From: Coriobacteriia bacterium | Lineage (GTDB): Bacteria; Actinomycetota; Coriobacteriia; Anaerosomatales; PALSA-660 | Assembly (NCBI GenBank): GCA_003133285.1 | Contig: PKWR01000018.1 | Location: 1 to 16,743 of the forward strand | DNA length: 16,743 bases | Direction of reading: 5' to 3' | Shown here: one piece after another, positions 13,547 to 16,743 of the stretch | Position numbering within the stretch: position 1 is the stretch's first letter | Layout of the letters: every line of letters begins with the position of its first letter | Notes under the pieces: generated by a model | What the model was told of the DNA's origin: nothing | Databases searched by the model: none | What the model saw: only the letters and a program-made list of their open reading frames with translations | Translations under genes and position numbers: made by a program

Positions 13547-14347
13547 ATGACAAGCGGCAGGAACCAGTCATCTTCCCTCCGGCGCGCACTCGAGGTGCTC
13601 GCCGTCATCGCCCTGGCCTGCGAACGAGACGCGCTACTGAGCCTCACCGAGATCGCCGCGCAGAGCGGCATCAACCGCAGCACCGTCTCGCGACTGCTGC
13701 AGCCCCTGATGGACGCGGGGCTAGTCGACCAGGAGCCGAACACCGACCGCTACCGCCTCGGCCCTCAGACAGCGCGGCTGGGGCAGATCTACCTGCAGCA
13801 CCTGGATGTCAACAACGTGGCAGGACCGATCCTGCAGGCGCTGGTGGAAGAATCACAGGAGACCGCCCACCTGGGAGTGCTCGACGGCACCGACGTCGTG
13901 TACGTGGACAAACATGAGAGCCCGCGATCGGTCCGCACCGGTTCGCGTATCGGGAGCCGTCAGCCGCTCTACAGCACCGCGATGGGCAAGGTGCTCCTCG
14001 CGCATGCAGCCCCATCCGTAGTGGAAGACGTGATACGCGACGGGATGCCGCGGCGCACGGAGACCACCATCACGAACGCCGAAACGCTCGCGACGGAGCT
14101 CGACCGGATCCGGATAGACGGCTACGCCATCGACGATCAGGAGAACGAGCTCGAGATCCGGTGCCTCGGCGCGCCGGTCTTCGACCACCGCGGCGTCGTG
14201 GTCGCGGCCATCAGCCTGTCGGGACCCGCCACCCGCATGCCCGTCGAGCGGCTCAGGGTGCTCTCAACGCTCGTCATGGACGCGACGGCCGAAGTGTCGA
14301 GGCGGCTTGCCGCTCCGGACGAGGCCCTGCAGAGGAGCGACGACTAG
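13547..14347 (+). CDS. IclR-family transcriptional regulator (KdgR-like role)
   Basis: A 266-residue DNA-binding regulator that probably controls the divergent sugar-acid operon. The N-terminal winged helix-turn-helix covers about residues 11-72 (LTEIAAQSGINRSTVSRLLQ as helix-turn-helix, DRYRLG as wing). The effector domain follows, with HLGVLDGTDVVYVDKHESP, RQPLYSTAMGKVLLA, and the ligand-pocket region DDQENELEIRCLGAPVFD followed by AAISLSGP. AAGGGA lies eight bases before the ATG at 13547; an earlier overlapping ATG is out of frame and stops at once. IclR proteins bind palindromes and respond to small organic acids, and the KDG-responsive KdgR belongs here. The candidate operator at 13449-13469 and the divergent layout support this, but the effector is inferred. 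Confidence 0.9.
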   Translation: MTSGRNQSSSLRRALEVLAVIALACERDALLSLTEIAAQSGINRSTVSRLLQPLMDAGLVDQEPNTDRYRLGPQTARLGQIYLQHLDVNNVAGPILQALVEESQETAHLGVLDGTDVVYVDKHESPRSVRTGSRIGSRQPLYSTAMGKVLLAHAAPSVVEDVIRDGMPRRTETTITNAETLATELDRIRIDGYAIDDQENELEIRCLGAPVFDHRGVVVAAISLSGPATRMPVERLRVLSTLVMDATAEVSRRLAAPDEALQRSDD

Positions 14348-14359
14348 GGCTGCTCCGCT

Positions 14360-14375
14360 AGGCGGCAGTCCGCCT
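14360..14375 (+). terminator. small hairpin after the IclR gene
   Basis: AGGCGG and CCGCCT pair perfectly around a CAGT loop, 12 bases past the stop codon. No T-run follows, so it is at most a weak or factor-assisted terminator. Confidence 0.3.
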
Positions 14376-14585
14376 CTACTGGTATGTGCCAGCAGCGGCA
14401 CCCTCGTGGGCTTCATCATCGCCACCACCGACGGCGGAAGAACCTGGGTGGAGCAGTTCGGGGCGGGGCCGCTGGAGTCCGTGGACTTCACCGACAACCT
14501 CCACGGAGTAGTCTAGGATTTGGATGGCGATAGCCCTCAGCGACCTATCACCCTCACGACCATTGATGGTGGGAAGACTGGGCGC
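14376..14585 (+). pseudogene. Asp-box (Ycf48/BNR-like) protein remnant
   Basis: One continuous frame reads LVGFIIATTDGGRTWVEQFG, then LESVDFTDNLHGVV, an in-frame TAG (14514-14516), then LTTIDGGKTG. The alternation of TTDGGRTW Asp-boxes with SVDFTDxLHG is the hallmark of Ycf48-like/BNR beta-propeller proteins, in which the next repeat would begin about where TTIDGGKT occurs. There is no start codon with a ribosome site, a stop lies in the middle, and only about two blades' worth remains. It is a decayed fragment between the regulator and the exporter gene. Confidence 0.6.
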
Positions 14586-14660
14586 AGGGCGGCGTCTGCC
14601 ATGCCGACCGGGCGCCGGGCGCACCGCAACACTAACCACCTCACGAAAGGCGACGCCCAC

Positions 14661-16076
14661 ATGCCGGAGAACGAGGACCGCACTCCACGCGTCTCTGACA
14701 ACCCCGAGAACGTCGGCGACCAGGACCGCCTGACCGTCGAGTCGGACACGGTGGTGCCATCGCCCGCGCTCGTGAGGCGCGGGTGGGTCGCGAGCACGTT
14801 CGAATCCTTCGCATACCGCGACTTCACGCTCTTCTGGTCGGGCGCGCTCGTGAGCAACGTAGGCACGTGGATGCAGAACGCCGCGCTGGCCATCCTCGTC
14901 TGGGAGATCCAGCCCGCGCGCGCCTCGTTCAATACGGGAATCGTCCAGGGCCTCGCCGGGCTGCCCGTGCTCTTCCTCGCAATCCTGGCGGGCGCGGTGG
15001 CCGACCGCGTGGACCGGCGGAAGTTGCTCGTGTGGATCCAGGTGGTGCTGCTGGTCCTGGCTGCTGCAATGGGTGTGCTGTACGACACGAAGGTGCTCAG
15101 CTCCGCGCAGCCGGTGCTGTCGCTCGCGCTCGTCTCGACGCTCGGGCTGATCGGCGGCATCTTCGTCGCGTTCCAGGGCCCCGCGTTCCAGTCGATCCTG
15201 CCGGACCTCGTGCCGCGGAAATCGCTCATGAACGGCATCGCGCTGAACTCGGCGCAGCTGCAGTCGTCGAGGATGCTCGGGCCCGCCATCGTCGCCGGCA
15301 TGATCCTGATCGGCTCGGGGCTGGGGCTCGTCTTCTACATCAACGCCCTGAGCTTCCTGTTCGTGATCGCCGCGCTGCTCGCGATCAGAACCCGCGTGGA
15401 ATTCCACCCCGGCCACGGCGTGGAGGCCGCGAGCAACGCGGGCGAGCCGTCGAGCGCCTGGAAGACGCTCACCGCCGGCATCACGTATGCCCGCGAGCAC
15501 AGCGCCGTCGGCGTGCTCATCCTCACGACCGCGTTCCTCGTCTTCTTCGGCTTTCCCTACATGATCATCCTCACGGCGATCATCCAGGAGCGCTTCGCGG
15601 GCAGCGACGTCGCGCGGCTCTACTCGATCGTCTACACGTTCAACGGGATGGGCGCGCTCATCGGGGCGGTCGGGATCGCGGGTCTGCCGGCGACGGTCAG
15701 GCGCAACCGCGTGATACCGGCCACGCTGCTCCTGTTCGCGCTGCTCATCATCGGGTTCTCGTTCGCGACGACGCTGCCGGTCATGATCGTGTGCACGATG
15801 CTCGCCGGCGCGGCGTACATCTCGACGAGCTCGCTCGTCATGACCTCGATACAGGCGGCGGTCCCCGGCTACCTGCGCGGCCGCGTGATGGCGTTGTTCA
15901 TGATGGCGTTCATGGGCGTCATGCCGCTCTCCGCGATCGCGTTCGGACCGCTCGGCCAAGCCATCGGGCCGGAAGCGGCTGTGCTGGCAGGCGGCGTGGT
16001 CCTGGCCGCGTGGGCGGCCCTGCTGCTGCTGCGGCCGTCGTGGCTGCGCATGGAGGCGGCGAACGCGCAGGGCTGA
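14661..16076 (+). CDS. MFS transporter (MFS_3, EntS-like exporter family)
   Basis: A 471-residue membrane protein. A charged N-terminal tail of about 45 residues is followed by FAYRDFTLFWSGALVSNVGTWMQ, the signature opening of the MFS_3 group that includes the enterobactin exporter EntS. The loop GAVADRVDRRKLL (GxxxDRxxRR, after helix 2) is the major facilitator motif; a later PDLVPRKSLMNGIALN and GPAIVAGMILIG fit the same group, with roughly 12 helices in all. The frame is open upstream to 14520, but that part belongs to the Asp-box remnant; ATG 14661 has GAAAGG ten bases before it. It probably exports a drug, siderophore or metabolite by proton exchange. It is not clearly part of the sugar-acid operon. 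Confidence 0.85.
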   Translation: MPENEDRTPRVSDNPENVGDQDRLTVESDTVVPSPALVRRGWVASTFESFAYRDFTLFWSGALVSNVGTWMQNAALAILVWEIQPARASFNTGIVQGLAGLPVLFLAILAGAVADRVDRRKLLVWIQVVLLVLAAAMGVLYDTKVLSSAQPVLSLALVSTLGLIGGIFVAFQGPAFQSILPDLVPRKSLMNGIALNSAQLQSSRMLGPAIVAGMILIGSGLGLVFYINALSFLFVIAALLAIRTRVEFHPGHGVEAASNAGEPSSAWKTLTAGITYAREHSAVGVLILTTAFLVFFGFPYMIILTAIIQERFAGSDVARLYSIVYTFNGMGALIGAVGIAGLPATVRRNRVIPATLLLFALLIIGFSFATTLPVMIVCTMLAGAAYISTSSLVMTSIQAAVPGYLRGRVMALFMMAFMGVMPLSAIAFGPLGQAIGPEAAVLAGGVVLAAWAALLLLRPSWLRMEAANAQG

Positions 16077-16102
16077 GGGCGCCCGCCCACGGTGTCGAAC
16101 AG

Positions 16103-16743
16103 TGGAGTTGCCCCGTTTCCGTTGATACCTGGAAACTAGGACGCGGCAGCCTGTAGCTGACGCTGCTCCAGTCTCCGCTCGAACTCCGCTGGAGACAAGT
16201 TGCCGAGTGAAGAGTGCCTTCTGTGCGGGTTGTAGAAGCCCTCGATGTAACGGAAGATCTCGAACCTCGCCTCGTCGCGCGTCTTGAACCGGTGGCGATG
16301 CACGCACTCCTTCTTGATCGTCGCCATCACCGACTCGGTGACCGCGTTGTCGTGCGGCATCCCCGTCTCGCCCATAGAGGCCAAGATCCCCGAGTCCCGA
16401 AGCGACTTGGCCGAACACCAGCGAGCGATATTGAGCACCGCGGTCGGAGTGGTGGACGAGTCCCGGCTCCGGTCTTCTCATCGTCGTCCCCATCCCGAGC
16501 GCGTCGACCACGATGTCGGCTTTGATGTCGTCGCGCATCGACCAGCCGACGATGCGCTTGGTGCACGCGTCCATCACCACCGCGAGGAACAGCCAGCCCT
16601 CCCAGGTCGGCACGTAGGTGATGTCGGCGAACCACACCCGGTCGGGCTCGTCAGCGGTGAAGTCCCGCCGCACGAGATCAACCACCGCATCGCTCTCGGC
16701 GACAGTGGACTTGCGACGGCGCCTTCGGCCCTCGCGTCCCGAC
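16103..16743 (-). mobile_element. IS3-family insertion sequence, one end (other end outside the window)
   Basis: The transposase remnant on the minus strand ends at 16136. The sequence beyond it, TGGAGTTGCCCCGTTTCC at 16103-16120, begins with TG and is the probable terminal inverted repeat, by analogy with IS3-family ends. The partner end and any target duplication lie outside the window, so the exact boundary is unproven. Confidence 0.6.
16136..16743 (-). pseudogene. IS3-family transposase OrfB, frameshifted and cut by the window edge
   Basis: DDE integrase-core (rve) transposase. Reading in from the window edge gives STVAESDAVVDLVRRDFTAD, then VWFADITYVPTWEGWLFLAV with the first Asp (about 16623-16625), WSMRDDIKADIVVDAL, and HHSDRGAQYRS with the second Asp. 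The frame then slips near 16406-16412 and resumes as KSLRDSGILASMGETGMPHD, NAVTESVMATIKKE with the final Glu, and FYNPHRRHSSLGNLSPAEFE to the stop at 16136. The shift lies inside the catalytic core, unlike the programmed OrfA/OrfB shift of IS3, so this copy is probably inactive unless it is a sequencing error. The upstream part and OrfA are outside the window. Confidence 0.85.

Noticed and set aside
14376..16685. A 769-residue minus-strand frame running from the transposase through the exporter gene
   Set aside because: Only its first 93 or so residues are transposase; the rest is an Arg/Asp-rich antisense shadow produced by the frameshift.

Overview
This is a high-GC bacterial window, probably from an actinobacterium or a similar high-GC lineage. 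That placement rests on base composition, GTG/TTG starts and strong GGAGG-type ribosome sites, and no marker gene confirms it. The left third is accessory, patchwork DNA; the middle is an ordered catabolic operon; the right end runs into an insertion sequence.

Positions 1-1150 look like the end of an integron cassette array read on the minus strand. A complete attC-like site (566-651) and two partial ones (1-26, about 1132-1153) delimit two cassettes. In each cassette the right-hand core is the reverse complement of its own left-hand core (9/9 and 8/9 bases). One cassette carries a small five-helix membrane protein, the other a small hypothetical protein on the opposite strand. The array stops where a 525-bp noncoding repeat begins (1180-1704).

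A second copy of that repeat lies in direct orientation at 5520-6044, at an exact offset of 4340 with no net indel. Between the copies are a glycosyltransferase-like gene with AT-richer, AGA-rich codon use, a 13-repeat HEAT protein, and the broken remnant of a multicopper oxidase. Each repeat copy contains a sequence resembling the 3' end of a tRNA and a hairpin that differs between copies but remains paired.

Positions 6104-13388 (minus strand) form one apparent operon for a sugar acid. In transcription order it encodes a lipoprotein solute-binding protein, two permeases, an ABC ATPase, a LarA-family nickel-pincer racemase/epimerase homologue, an enolase-superfamily dehydratase, a KDPG/KHG aldolase and a 2-keto-3-deoxygluconate kinase. 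The inferred route is import, C2 epimerisation, dehydration to a 2-keto-3-deoxy sugar acid, phosphorylation, and cleavage to pyruvate plus glyceraldehyde 3-phosphate. A divergent IclR-family regulator (13547-14347) shares a 158-bp control region with a 9+3+9 palindrome that resembles KdgR boxes. A large nested hairpin sits between the binding-protein gene and the first permease gene.

Downstream of the regulator lie a decayed Asp-box (Ycf48-like) remnant, an MFS exporter gene, and one end of an IS3-family element whose transposase is frameshifted between the second Asp and the Glu of the DDE triad.
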